From positions 1 to 34,414 of the IMG/VR virus record IMGVR_UViG_3300030382_001779: 34,414 nucleotides of DNA, one strand, 5' to 3'. The notes under the pieces are model-generated. The model did no database searches, was not told where the DNA came from, and worked only from the letters and a program-made list of their open reading frames with translations. Numbering within the stretch: the first letter of the stretch is position 1; each line of letters starts with the position of its first letter. Source of the DNA: a virus. Shown here piece after piece: positions 6,101-15,900 of the stretch. Made by a program: the position numbers and the translations under genes.

Positions 6101-6953
6101 CCTCGATTGGTACGATTGTCCAATAGTGCTTCCTTATTACGGGGGGAAATATGAAATGAGTAAAACACTTATTCCATTGCTCCCCCCACATGAAAGATAC
6201 TTCGAAGTATTCGCAGGTGGTCTTTCGATGTTCTTTAGGAAAAGCAAAGCTAAGTGGAATGTATTAAACGATATTGACAGAAATATTGTAAACCTATATA
6301 TATGCGTAATAGAAAAACATGACGAACTTATAAATTATTTATTTTGGATTCCCAAATCTCGTGATTTATTCGTAAATTATAGGAACGAGATAAGAGCTGA
6401 AAAGGAATTTGAAATACCAGACCCATATCAGGCTGCTAAGTATTTTTATTCTGTAAGGTATAGTTTTAATAAGTTAATACATACTCCTTTTGCTATGAAT
6501 AAAGATTTAAATAAAAACTTTGATTCAGAACTAGAATATTCAAGGAAGTTTATAGGAGGTTCTACAATAGAAAACCTTGATTTTGAGGAGCTTGTACGGA
6601 GGTATAAGCCACGCAAAGGTGATTTATGGTACTTAGACCCACCTTATTTCATAGCAACAGAGAAGGCAGAGCAAAAACGAGACTACTATATGAATACATT
6701 TGATGCAGAAGACCATATACGAATGAAGAATGCTGTAGATAAGATACATGAGGGGGGTGCAAAATTCATGGTTAGTTATGACCACAGAGATGAAGTTTAT
6801 CAATTATATAAAAACTATAATATAAAAACAATAAACATTAAATATGCAGGAGCAACAGATGAACATAGAAGTAAAGGCAGAAAAGAATATGTAATAACTA
6901 ATTATGAACCTACTACTCAGTACAACATCTTTCAAACAAAGGAGGAAATATGA
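6093..6953 (+). CDS. D12-class (Dam/DpnM-type) DNA adenine N6-methyltransferase
   Basis: The 286-residue enzyme has the D12-class motifs in alpha order: YYGGK (15-19), FEVFAGG (37-43, AdoMet-binding motif I), NDID (59-62) and the catalytic DPPYF (182-186, motif IV), then VSYDHR near the C terminus. It would transfer a methyl group from S-adenosylmethionine to N6 of adenine. The start is GTG, supported by AAGGGAG 7 bases upstream and by the overlap with the previous gene. No restriction endonuclease is adjacent, so it is an orphan enzyme, as is typical for phages. The usual target of this class, GATC, appears to be missing from this window, so another target is possible. Confidence 0.88.
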   Translation: MPSLDWYDCPIVLPYYGGKYEMSKTLIPLLPPHERYFEVFAGGLSMFFRKSKAKWNVLNDIDRNIVNLYICVIEKHDELINYLFWIPKSRDLFVNYRNEIRAEKEFEIPDPYQAAKYFYSVRYSFNKLIHTPFAMNKDLNKNFDSELEYSRKFIGGSTIENLDFEELVRRYKPRKGDLWYLDPPYFIATEKAEQKRDYYMNTFDAEDHIRMKNAVDKIHEGGAKFMVSYDHRDEVYQLYKNYNIKTINIKYAGATDEHRSKGRKEYVITNYEPTTQYNIFQTKEEI

Positions 6954-8281
6954 AAGAAATCAAAAAAGATGAATTAAAGGCAATGCCTAGTTCAACAGAA
7001 GCAGAAGAAGCCTTATTAGGATGTACTATACTTGGAGGAGATAGAGAAATAGAAATAGCTTTAGCATGGATAAGAGATAATAACGCATTTTATGATACAA
7101 CAAATAAAAATGTTTGGAAATCAATACAAGAACTATACAGAGATAATGTAGAAATAGACTTAATAACACTATCAGACAAAATGAAAGACATGACAGGCAA
7201 TGCAGAAGCATTTCATTTAACTGGACTTACAGAGAAAGTACCAACTGTAGCAAACATAACTCAATATGCGAGAATAGTTTGGGAAAAGTATATACAAAGG
7301 GAAACTGCTAAATCTGCAAGAAAATTAGTTGATGCAAGTTATGAAGACTATAAAGAAGTAGGCAACATATTAGAAACACATACTAGGTTAATATCAGAGC
7401 TAAGAGAAATACAACCATCTAAACAAATAAATATATCAGACTTAGTAGAAGAAATGAAACATAATATAAAAGATGGAACAAATATAATCCCATTTAATAA
7501 AACATATCTTGATTTTTCAGCTGGCGGTATGACTCGTAAAGAAATAACTGTTATAGGTGGTAGGCCCGGTCATGGAAAAACAACATTAGTAATTAATATT
7601 GTAAAAGGATTAATCGAGCAAGGATATAGAGTAATGATGTTTAACCGTGAAATGAGTAACACAGAAATGCTAAAGAAACTTGTTGTAATGGAAAGTCCTA
7701 ATTTGCTTTATACAAACATAAGACAAAACTCTGTTGGTGAAAATAATGAAGTCGAATTTGAAGACACAGTAGATACAATAAAAGATAAATACCAAAATCT
7801 TATAATGTATGAGAAAATAAGAAACCTAGATGATGCAATGAGAGAAATTGCTAAGCATAAACCAGATGTTATTGTAGATGATTATATTCAGCTAATACAA
7901 GTAAATGGAGTTAAAGAAGGTAGAAGGTTTGAAATTGAAAAGATAATGCAAGAATATAAATGGATATGTAAATCAGAAAACTGTAGTGCAATATTAGTAA
8001 GTCAATTAAATAGAGAAATTGAGAAACGAATAGACCCTAGACCTAGAATGAGTGATTATGCAGAAAGTGGTGTAATTGAACAAACAGCTGAATCTGCTGT
8101 ATTTGTATTCTATGGATATAATTTTGACCATGAAAGATACGATAGGTATGGTAGTGAGATTATTATATCAAAGAGTAGATATGGCAGAGTGGGTACATAC
8201 CCAGTTGGATTTAATGGCAACAGGTGTTCATACTATATGAATAAAGATATGGCTATGGGCGATGAACCAATAGGAGATTAA
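6950..8281 (+). CDS. DnaB-type replicative DNA helicase
   Basis: The 443-residue length and domain order fit DnaB: an N-terminal helical domain (PSSTEAEEALLG at 13-24, then VWKSIQELY) and a RecA-like C-terminal ATPase. Walker A is GRPGHGKTT (204-212), Walker B is VIVDDYIQLI (308-317 region), and SQLNRE (351-356) is the family's motif near the DNA-binding loops. It would encircle a single strand and unwind the fork. SD AAAGGAGG lies 6 bases upstream and overlaps the methyltransferase end. No primase or loader is recognisable in the window, so those functions come from outside it or from the host. Confidence 0.9.
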   Translation: MKEIKKDELKAMPSSTEAEEALLGCTILGGDREIEIALAWIRDNNAFYDTTNKNVWKSIQELYRDNVEIDLITLSDKMKDMTGNAEAFHLTGLTEKVPTVANITQYARIVWEKYIQRETAKSARKLVDASYEDYKEVGNILETHTRLISELREIQPSKQINISDLVEEMKHNIKDGTNIIPFNKTYLDFSAGGMTRKEITVIGGRPGHGKTTLVINIVKGLIEQGYRVMMFNREMSNTEMLKKLVVMESPNLLYTNIRQNSVGENNEVEFEDTVDTIKDKYQNLIMYEKIRNLDDAMREIAKHKPDVIVDDYIQLIQVNGVKEGRRFEIEKIMQEYKWICKSENCSAILVSQLNREIEKRIDPRPRMSDYAESGVIEQTAESAVFVFYGYNFDHERYDRYGSEIIISKSRYGRVGTYPVGFNGNRCSYYMNKDMAMGDEPIGD

Positions 8282-8282
8282 C

Positions 8283-8825
8283 ATGAGTAAAACAATATTA
8301 GGAATAGACCCAGGCAAGAGTGGTGGCATATCAGTATGTAAAAGAGGACTGATTGTAGAGTTTCATAAATATCCAAAGACAATAAGAGAAGTATATTATA
8401 TATTACATGAAATAACTAACAATTGGTCTGGAGAACCAATAGCATATATTGAACGAGTACACGCTTTTCCAACTGATGCTCGCAACAGTGCGTTTAAATT
8501 CGGTACTAACTATGGGATATGGCAGGGGTTGCTGGAAGGCTTTCAGATTAACTGCAACTTTGTTGCTCCACAAGTATGGATGAAACCATTAAACCTACCA
8601 AAAGACAAACAAAATAGAAAACACAGATTAAAAACATTAGCACAAAATGTAATTGATAAGCAAAATGTTCCAATGGATAAAAAAAGAGTCACTTTAAATA
8701 CATCTGATGCTATACTTATATCAATGTACGGATTTTTAAAAGAAACAGTTGGAGATATGAGTCTAGATAAGAAACTTGAAGTTTTTGCAATATTTGAACA
8801 AAAGGAGAAAATAAATGCAAATTGA
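8283..8825 (+). CDS. RuvC-like Holliday junction resolvase
   Basis: The 180-residue protein shows an RNase H-fold nuclease like phage and bacterial RuvC: GIDPGKSGG at 7-15 (D9 metal ligand), YIERVHAFP at 55-63 (E57), a KFGTNYGIW segment of the kind seen in phage RuvC-like enzymes, and SDAILIS at 141-147 (D142). It would cut branched recombination or replication intermediates, fitting with the upstream nuclease, annealase and helicase. SD AGGAG lies 7 bases upstream, directly after the helicase stop. Its C terminus overlaps the next gene by 11 bases. Confidence 0.85.
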   Translation: MSKTILGIDPGKSGGISVCKRGLIVEFHKYPKTIREVYYILHEITNNWSGEPIAYIERVHAFPTDARNSAFKFGTNYGIWQGLLEGFQINCNFVAPQVWMKPLNLPKDKQNRKHRLKTLAQNVIDKQNVPMDKKRVTLNTSDAILISMYGFLKETVGDMSLDKKLEVFAIFEQKEKINAN

Positions 8826-9042
8826 AAAACAAAATATGTGGAACTTTGAAATTCCATATTTAATTAAAATAGAAATGTATTCTATATCCGCATACCTAAA
8901 ACAGTTTCACTTTGAATTAGATTTGTTTGGGGGATTAGTTTGGTTCGGTTTGAATCTTACAGCATATAATCAACTCATACTAATTGGATTATACAAATTT
9001 TATTTCCAATTCGGGCCTGGAATTAAATTTGATGAACAATAG
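8815..9042 (+). CDS. small aromatic, possibly membrane-associated protein (75 aa)
   Basis: SD AAGGAG lies 8 bases upstream and the start overlaps the resolvase gene. The product is very rich in Phe, Tyr, Leu and Ile; residues about 36-61 (LDLFGGLVWFGLNLTAYNQ...) could span or lie along a membrane. It has no recognisable family. Late position in the replication operon gives no firm clue. Confidence 0.5.
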   Translation: MQIEKQNMWNFEIPYLIKIEMYSISAYLKQFHFELDLFGGLVWFGLNLTAYNQLILIGLYKFYFQFGPGIKFDEQ

Positions 9043-9133
9043 ACAAGATATAAAAGAAGCAGTAATGGAACTTAGAGAATTAATAAAAGAAATGAAAAAG
9101 CAATTAGATATAATGTTGATATTGCTAAGATAG
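9032..9133 (+). CDS. tiny amphipathic coiled-coil peptide (33 aa)
   Basis: An ATG at 9032 overlaps the previous stop and opens a 33-codon frame ending TAG 9131-9133, just before the operon terminator. The peptide (MNNRQDIKEAVMELRELIKE..., ending IMLILLR) has a clear heptad pattern of hydrophobic residues and could form a short coiled coil. The SD is weak, so translation would rely on coupling to the upstream gene. It is the last possible gene of the left operon; the small size keeps confidence moderate. Confidence 0.4.
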   Translation: MNNRQDIKEAVMELRELIKEMKKQLDIMLILLR

Positions 9134-9155
9134 TTTCCTTCGGTTAAGGGATAAC

Positions 9156-9202
9156 AGGCAGGCATCAGAACAGGTCGAGTTTTGGTGTCTGCTTTATTTT
9201 TT
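9156..9202 (+). terminator. rho-independent terminator of the left (+ strand) operon
   Basis: A 14-bp stem (9158-9171 with 9179-9192, three G-T wobble pairs) with a 7-base loop is followed by TTTATTTTTT (9193-9202). This is a classic intrinsic terminator for the + strand. It lies between the converging gene blocks. Read on the - strand it is not followed by a T-run, so it should mainly stop rightward transcription. Confidence 0.85.
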
Positions 9203-9203
9203 G

Positions 9204-12200
9204 CTAGTTATCAAAATATCCATCTACAATTTTTGGAACTGTTTCTCTAAATGGAGTTGGTAACCATGTTTTTAATCCTCTTCCAAAATTCTTTTCAAAA
9301 TCCATCATCCACAAGAATATTGTAAACCAAAATGCAGGCGCATAATCACGAACTACATCTTCATAAACTTCATCATCATCAGCTGTTATTACTTTAGCTG
9401 TTAGTAAAGCCAACATAATTGCATGTAAACTTCTTGATATAAGAGGACTTTCTAATCCAAATATAGCTCTTTGACTCATTGGATTTCTTAAACCAGCCAT
9501 TCTAGCAGTTTGATTTAGTGTTCTCCAAGCTCCATAAGCAGGACTACTATAAAACATAGTCGTTGCTAATACAGATGCAGTTCCCCTTATTAATAAAAAG
9601 TTTACTAAATCATCTAACATTTTATCATCCCATTCCTTCTCTAGTGGAACAATACTATCAATCCATTTTATAAATTTTTTGTCATATGCGTGGGTAGAGA
9701 GCATTCCAGCACCTACAGCTGCTCCAGCTAATGGCCCAGCTGCTAAAGCAGCACCACCACCAGCAATTAACCCCCCAACTGGATGACGTATTCCCTTTTT
9801 CATTATATGTAACATTAATCTAGGGATTAAAGACATTCCTCCAAGAATAGGACTTTCTGATGGAGATGCTAATACTGCATTTCTAAATTTTCTATGGTCT
9901 TCTTGTATTTGAAACCAGTCATATGGTCTCCATTGCCAGTTAGTAGCACCAAAAGCTCCTCTAAACATTTTAGGTAAATGAGGTGAGTTCATACCAAATA
10001 AATTAGCATAAACATAAAGTCTTGCCATATCAATAGCATCTTGAGAATCTGTATATTTCCATTTCTTTTTATTTGGTGGTTTAGGAATCCTTCCTAAATC
10101 ATCTGTTTTAAAGAACCCAGCTGCAGCTACTTCCGACCTCATCTGTTCTTCACCTCCTTTTAATGTAAATATTTTAGCACCAGCTGGCATCCACGATATT
10201 TTCCAATATACTAATCTGTTTATATACGACTGATTTAGTCCTATTTTAGCATCTCTAAGCATCCTTTTTAATTGTTTTTTATTTCCTTTATCATGGTGCA
10301 TAAATTCCCAAAGTAAAGTTTTTATTCTAATTAATTCTTCTACTTGAATCTTTTCTCCTTCAGACCTTCCTCTTGCATTTGCTAATATATTATTCCAACC
10401 ATTACTAGTAGCTAACCAACCATTTAAAGTTGTATTTTTCCACAAAGCCAATATATCTCTTATTGGAAGAAGTCCTTCTAAATAATCAGTTTCTATTCCC
10501 CCTATTCCCATAACTAATGCATCAACCATAGCATTAGCAGGTTCTAATACACCAGTTTCTCTAACTTGTGATAGTAATTCTTCAGCCGATGCACCACTTC
10601 TTTGGTCTCCATCTCTCAAAGCTCTAATTGCTTCCATCATTGGCTTTATTCCATAATTTAAAAATGGAGTAATTCTTTGAAAATTATTTGTAAATGAAGT
10701 CCATGTACCTAAGTTTGCACCAGTTTTCCAACCTCTTACAAACAATCCAACAGCTCTTACGTCTTCTGGAGTTGCTTCACCTGGCCACAGTTCTGCTATT
10801 CTTTCATCACTATAATCCCATCCCATAAAGCCAGCATCAGTAAATGGTTCTCCAACAGAGTTTCTTACTTCATTAATTAAATATTTAAGTAAGCTTGGAG
10901 AATTGCGTAAAGCAAAAAGAGTTTTATATGCTTGTATTCTTAATCTAGTAGATTCATTTGCTCTAAATATATCAGTAACATATTTTCTCCAAACACTTCT
11001 ATCCTTTATTCTTCTTTTTTTATCTGTAAACAAAGACCTATGTTTTGTATGTAATATTCTTTGAGATGTTTTTATTTGAGCTCTTCCTTCTTCAGTATCT
11101 GGGTCTCCAAATAGCAAGTTATTTATTGCATCAAGAGCTTCATTTAGTTCTGCTAATTTTCCTTCACCTATATCAATACTTTGCTCTGCCTCATAAATTT
11201 CATCTTCTGGAACATTTTCACCATCAAGAATATTTTGATACAAAGATAATGAAGTTTCAGTACTTTCTATTTTCTTTTCTATACCTTCTATTGCTTCTTT
11301 CATCATTGACCTTTTATCAGCTGGATAATAAGAAATAGGCCCGTAACTCATTCTAGATGCTTTTCTTGCTACTGTATTTGCAGAAACATAGTTGCCTTGA
11401 GGGTCTGGCCAGAAATTATTCTCCATGCCCATATTTTCAATCATATCAATCATTTCTTTTATCATTTCTGGTTCATATCCAGCATTTGCAAATTGAGAAA
11501 GAATTTTAGGATGCCATGCTCTCATTTCATTAGCAAGAAGAGCAGTTTCATTAATAACAATATCTTTCCAAAATAACTCAGCAAACTTTCTTTGGTCTTC
11601 TAATGCATCCCATATTCCTCGCATCCATTCTGATGGAGGTTGATAAACAAATTCTCCCATATAATCTACACCTCTATTAAAAGATGTATATTTTTTCTTT
11701 GGTGTGTTTGTTCCCTCTATAAATTCATAATCAAATACAGCATCATCATCAGCAGTATAAAAGCCTTCCTCTACTTCATTGTCAAGCAAGTGTTTTTCTA
11801 AGGATTGTTCTGATATTTTTTTCTTTGTTCTTATATCAGATAAAAATGAATTAAAATCTTCTGGTATTCTATATGCTATATAAGCATTTTCAAATTTTCC
11901 AGGGTCTTCATTCTCAGCAATTTTACCATCAGCAATATCTTGTTTTCTTATATTTCTTAATATCTTTACACCTTCTTTATCAACATGAAGTGGAATTAAA
12001 ACATGCTCAGCTCCACTTACACCCATCTGATGTCTTTCAGATTGAAATTTTTGCATTTCAAAAAACTTCTTACCTAACCAAGAGTTTCTCCATTTATTAA
12101 ATTCTCCCAATGGTCTTGGTATATTTTGAGGTATAATATTTCTAGTTTCAGTATGTACAAGTTCTTCAAATAGTCTAACTGCTACTTTTGTTTTTTGAAT

Positions 12201-12959
12201 AGGTTGTAGATTTTGACCGGGTATATCACCTTTTTGAGCAGCTCCAGTAATTTGATTATCTATAGCAGTTAAGTTTAATTCTGAATACTCTCCACCGGCC
12301 AAATACCCCTCTATCCATTTATATTGAGCTTGTAAATAAGAATCAAGCATACCTTTTGACATAGATAAGAGTTTAACAGCTGCTCCAGTTTGGTCTAAAT
12401 CAGCAGCCATCTTCATAGAGCCTTTTATTGTATTTTCATAGTTTGTTAATTTGTCTCTACCTTTGCCTCTTTTAAAATATTTATTATGAGATGTTACTAT
12501 TCTTTTTCTTATTGCTCTGATTTTACCAGCATCCCAGTCTCTTCTATTGTTTAATCCAGAGTTCATTAAATCTTTTTTATTTGCAAAAGGTAATTGATTA
12601 AATGCTTGTGCAAAAAACTCTCTTATTTGAAATATTCTAGTTTCTACAAAATCTTCTGGTACAACAAAAATTTCAACATCTCTAAACATATCTTCACTTG
12701 ATTTTTCTAAAAATTTGTAAAGTATTTGATGTTCTTTATATCTATCTTCTTCTCTTTTTAATTCTCTTTTTAATTTTCTTCTTTCAGCTGGTTTTAATAT
12801 TTGATTAAGCTGCTCTTTTATTCCTTCTTGTATTCCTATAACAGGAGCTTCTATCATGTCTTGTATTCCCATATCAACCCTGTCTAAGACATCATCATAC
12901 ATTTCCTCATCAAGTTGTGTATAGAGTTTTTTAATATCGCAGTTTGTTGGGCCTAACAT
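9204..12959 (-). CDS. large internal-virion / polyvalent-type protein (1251 aa)
   Basis: I chose the ATG at 12959, which overlaps the stop of the giant gene (TAATG) with AAAGGA 9 bases upstream, over a TTG three codons earlier. The chain is mostly helical and charged. Around residues 720-760 is a segment (NNFQRITPFLNYGIKPMMEA) like the 'R..PF.N..iq' region seen near the C terminus of phage large polyvalent proteins. A glycine-zipper hydrophobic stretch (GGLIAGGGAALAAGPLAG, about 1060-1086) and further hydrophobic segments near the C terminus suggest membrane insertion. It lies last in the tail/ejection operon and is translationally coupled to the 3862-residue giant, so it is probably a DNA-ejection or injected protein. 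No enzyme motif was found. Confidence 0.65.
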   Translation of the reverse strand: MLGPTNCDIKKLYTQLDEEMYDDVLDRVDMGIQDMIEAPVIGIQEGIKEQLNQILKPAERRKLKRELKREEDRYKEHQILYKFLEKSSEDMFRDVEIFVVPEDFVETRIFQIREFFAQAFNQLPFANKKDLMNSGLNNRRDWDAGKIRAIRKRIVTSHNKYFKRGKGRDKLTNYENTIKGSMKMAADLDQTGAAVKLLSMSKGMLDSYLQAQYKWIEGYLAGGEYSELNLTAIDNQITGAAQKGDIPGQNLQPIQKTKVAVRLFEELVHTETRNIIPQNIPRPLGEFNKWRNSWLGKKFFEMQKFQSERHQMGVSGAEHVLIPLHVDKEGVKILRNIRKQDIADGKIAENEDPGKFENAYIAYRIPEDFNSFLSDIRTKKKISEQSLEKHLLDNEVEEGFYTADDDAVFDYEFIEGTNTPKKKYTSFNRGVDYMGEFVYQPPSEWMRGIWDALEDQRKFAELFWKDIVINETALLANEMRAWHPKILSQFANAGYEPEMIKEMIDMIENMGMENNFWPDPQGNYVSANTVARKASRMSYGPISYYPADKRSMMKEAIEGIEKKIESTETSLSLYQNILDGENVPEDEIYEAEQSIDIGEGKLAELNEALDAINNLLFGDPDTEEGRAQIKTSQRILHTKHRSLFTDKKRRIKDRSVWRKYVTDIFRANESTRLRIQAYKTLFALRNSPSLLKYLINEVRNSVGEPFTDAGFMGWDYSDERIAELWPGEATPEDVRAVGLFVRGWKTGANLGTWTSFTNNFQRITPFLNYGIKPMMEAIRALRDGDQRSGASAEELLSQVRETGVLEPANAMVDALVMGIGGIETDYLEGLLPIRDILALWKNTTLNGWLATSNGWNNILANARGRSEGEKIQVEELIRIKTLLWEFMHHDKGNKKQLKRMLRDAKIGLNQSYINRLVYWKISWMPAGAKIFTLKGGEEQMRSEVAAAGFFKTDDLGRIPKPPNKKKWKYTDSQDAIDMARLYVYANLFGMNSPHLPKMFRGAFGATNWQWRPYDWFQIQEDHRKFRNAVLASPSESPILGGMSLIPRLMLHIMKKGIRHPVGGLIAGGGAALAAGPLAGAAVGAGMLSTHAYDKKFIKWIDSIVPLEKEWDDKMLDDLVNFLLIRGTASVLATTMFYSSPAYGAWRTLNQTARMAGLRNPMSQRAIFGLESPLISRSLHAIMLALLTAKVITADDDEVYEDVVRDYAPAFWFTIFLWMMDFEKNFGRGLKTWLPTPFRETVPKIVDGYFDN

Positions 12960-15900
12960 TATGGACAATCCTTTGTAATAAGTTCATTAATACCAAGTTC
13001 TCTTCTCATTCTTAATTTAACAGCTTTGTCAGATGCTTTTCTAAGGTTTGGGCCAAATCTATTTATAAACTCAGACCAAACGCCAGGATGCATTAATTGT
13101 CTTGGCAATATTGCTTCTATATTTCTTAGTCTAGGTTGCTTATTAATAGTTGTAACTGTTGTAAGCTTATCCAAATCATCTCTAAGTTCCTTATAACTCT
13201 TTCTTAAATGCTCTTTTTGTTTTTCTGATTTTTCTTCAGCAATCCTTTCAGATACCCTTACCATTGTTTTAACAATTTTTGTTGCTCGAACTTGAACGCC
13301 TTTTCTTATTTGTTTCATCTGAGGCTCAGTTCCTCTTAAAAACTTTAATGTAGCATATGCTTGTTGTTGTTCATCTAAATCTTTAAATGCCTTTATCTTT
13401 CTTTTTTTATCACCTTCATTATACCATTTTTGTACTAAATCTATTATTTCATCAGCGTATGGATAACTAGCAGATGTTAAGGATTCAGACATTACTTCAT
13501 CAAATATTTCTTTTCTTCTTGCTATTCCATAAAACTCAGTAGCTAATTGATTAATAAATGCAATTGCTTCTCTTTTCTTTGGCTTCCATTTTTCATTTTC
13601 TGGATACCATAATTGCTCAGTTTTTTGCATAGCTAACAATTCTTTTTGAGTTGCCGTTATTCCATTTACAATTCTATTTGGTGCATAACCCCACGGGTGA
13701 CCATATACTATGTCTTTTGGATTTTCTTTTTGATACTTAACAGTAATTTCATGTGGTATAGCAATTAATTTTTCTAGTGTAGTAAGTTTATTATTAAATT
13801 CTAGTTTTTCAATAGGAAGTGTTTCTCTAACCATTCTGCTATTTTCACCATTCTTTACTCTTCTATTGTTTGCTCTTTTAGCAATTTCTGTTCCTCTTGC
13901 TTTGCCAAGCATTTGACTTAAATCGTACATTTTTTGACTATCATCAAACATAGACTCTATAGATTTAGACCTTCTTGAATCAGGGTCTCTACCATGTCTT
14001 AGTCCTCCATAAGTAAGTTCTTTTCTTAATAACCTTGCTATTGTTCTAGATTGTTTTTGACCTATAGGGGCGCCAGTATCTTGTACAAACATTTTAGGAA
14101 TAAGAAAATCATATCCACCATATTTCCAGTCATGTAATAATAGTTCTTTTACATGGTCAACAGCTCCTTGTAAAATTAATCCTAACTCTTTACTTGGAGT
14201 CGTCATTAAATATTTATCTCCACTAACCCATTTTTTACCATCTTTATTAACTAATTTACCAAGATTCAAATCATTAAGATATTCTTGTGATACATCATCA
14301 TTTAAAATAGCATAATCCATAACAACCATATCTTCGTGTGGATTTCTAGCAACAATAGTTTGACCTCCTATTGTAGCCTTAAAATCCTTATAATGCATAT
14401 CTTCAAAGAATGTTACAGCATTTGTTGATACACCTTGAGCATTAATACCAGTTCCAATCATTTGAGATGCTTTATACATATCTGATTTAGAATTAACCTT
14501 TAGGTTTCTATCTTTCTTTTTAAATATCTCAATCCTAGAATATGCTTCTTTTTCTTTAAAGGTGTCTTTTACTTGCTCCATAAGTCTAGGAACTGTTTCA
14601 TCAGAAAATCCTTCACCAAAATACATAACATGGAGAAAACTATTATCACCATCTTGGTCTGCCTGTAAAGGCCCAGATACCATGTCTGGATGAAACCAAA
14701 CTACATTACCATGTCCAGCTGGAACTATGTTCTCTACTTTAACTTGAGCAACACTACTTATATTATAAGCAGGGTGTCTACCAGCTAATATATATACAGG
14801 TCTTCTTCCCCGAATGCTTTCTTTAAATGCTTTTTGTAGTTCAGCTCCTCTTAGTCCTCTATCTAAATTTAACTTTTGCCTAACAAAGTTTACCATTGTT
14901 GCATCGTCTTCACTTATAGCAACACCATCATAAGAAGATACTTTAGTACCATCTATATCAGATTTAATAACAGGATAATTACCAAATCCTCTACGTCTAC
15001 CACCATAAGCATTTTGTCCTATTAATTTGTTTTTAACTGGTTCAATGTGTCCTTTAATAAGGTGTGGATGCATATAACCGTCTCCAATTAACTCGCCTGG
15101 AATAGGTTCAATAAGAGCATCTACTTCTTTCATAAAGACAGTATTATCTGATTTCATTTGACCAAATAAAGAGGCCATTACTTCTGGATTCTTTCTAGCA
15201 TCATACATTGCTTGTACATTAGCTCTAGCAATATTTAATAATCTTTTTTCTATATCTAATCTTAAAGGTTCAAACTCTGATTCATACAATTTACTTAACC
15301 AACTAAATGGGAAAGCTGCACTATTCTTAGGTCTTTGATTAGGCATCTTAATAACTCGCAATGATTCTTCTGGCAATGTAAGAACATCAGTAGCAACCCT
15401 ACCATCTAATTTAAAACTTCCAGAACCACCATCAGGTTCTTTAGCTTCATCTAATGTAGATAATCTAGTAATTCTATTATCATCTCCATCATATATTCTT
15501 ATATGGTTATTTTCTTTAACACTATAAGCAAGAACATTTCCATCTCCATCTACAAACTTTAATCCCTCATCTATAACAAAATCATTATGCTTTAATGCTA
15601 AATAATGAACACCTTCCCAAATTTCAGAACCTCTAAAAATCTTAGAAGGATAGTTATCTTTACTAAAACTATTTTCTGAACTATTAAACCAAACAACACT
15701 TTTTACTTCTCTTAATGGAAGACCACCTTGAATTGGTTCTCTTCCTAAACTTTTAGCAACACTATCTAAGTGTTCTGTCTCAACTAAGGATGCTCCATCA
15801 CTTCTACTTCTTCCTGCTAAGCCAGCAATATATTCTACCATTGGTTCTGTTCTTCCATCTGGAGTAACAATAAAGGCTTTTGACTGGTCTATTATTTTAA

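Noticed and set aside
11045-11338. Open frames on the + strand inside the large - strand genes (also near 11873, 16288, 17100, 21719, 22098, 22527, 26610, 29153)
   Set aside because: They are antisense shadows of long coding regions, lack Shine-Dalgarno sequences, and encode Leu/His/Phe-rich strings typical of reversed AT-rich codons.
15541-15560. DGDG-type string in the giant (VDGDGN, residues near 2997) as an RNAP catalytic motif
   Set aside because: It lacks the D-x-D-G-D spacing and the flanking RHP/HP and AVDxxK context. It looks like an ordinary beta turn.
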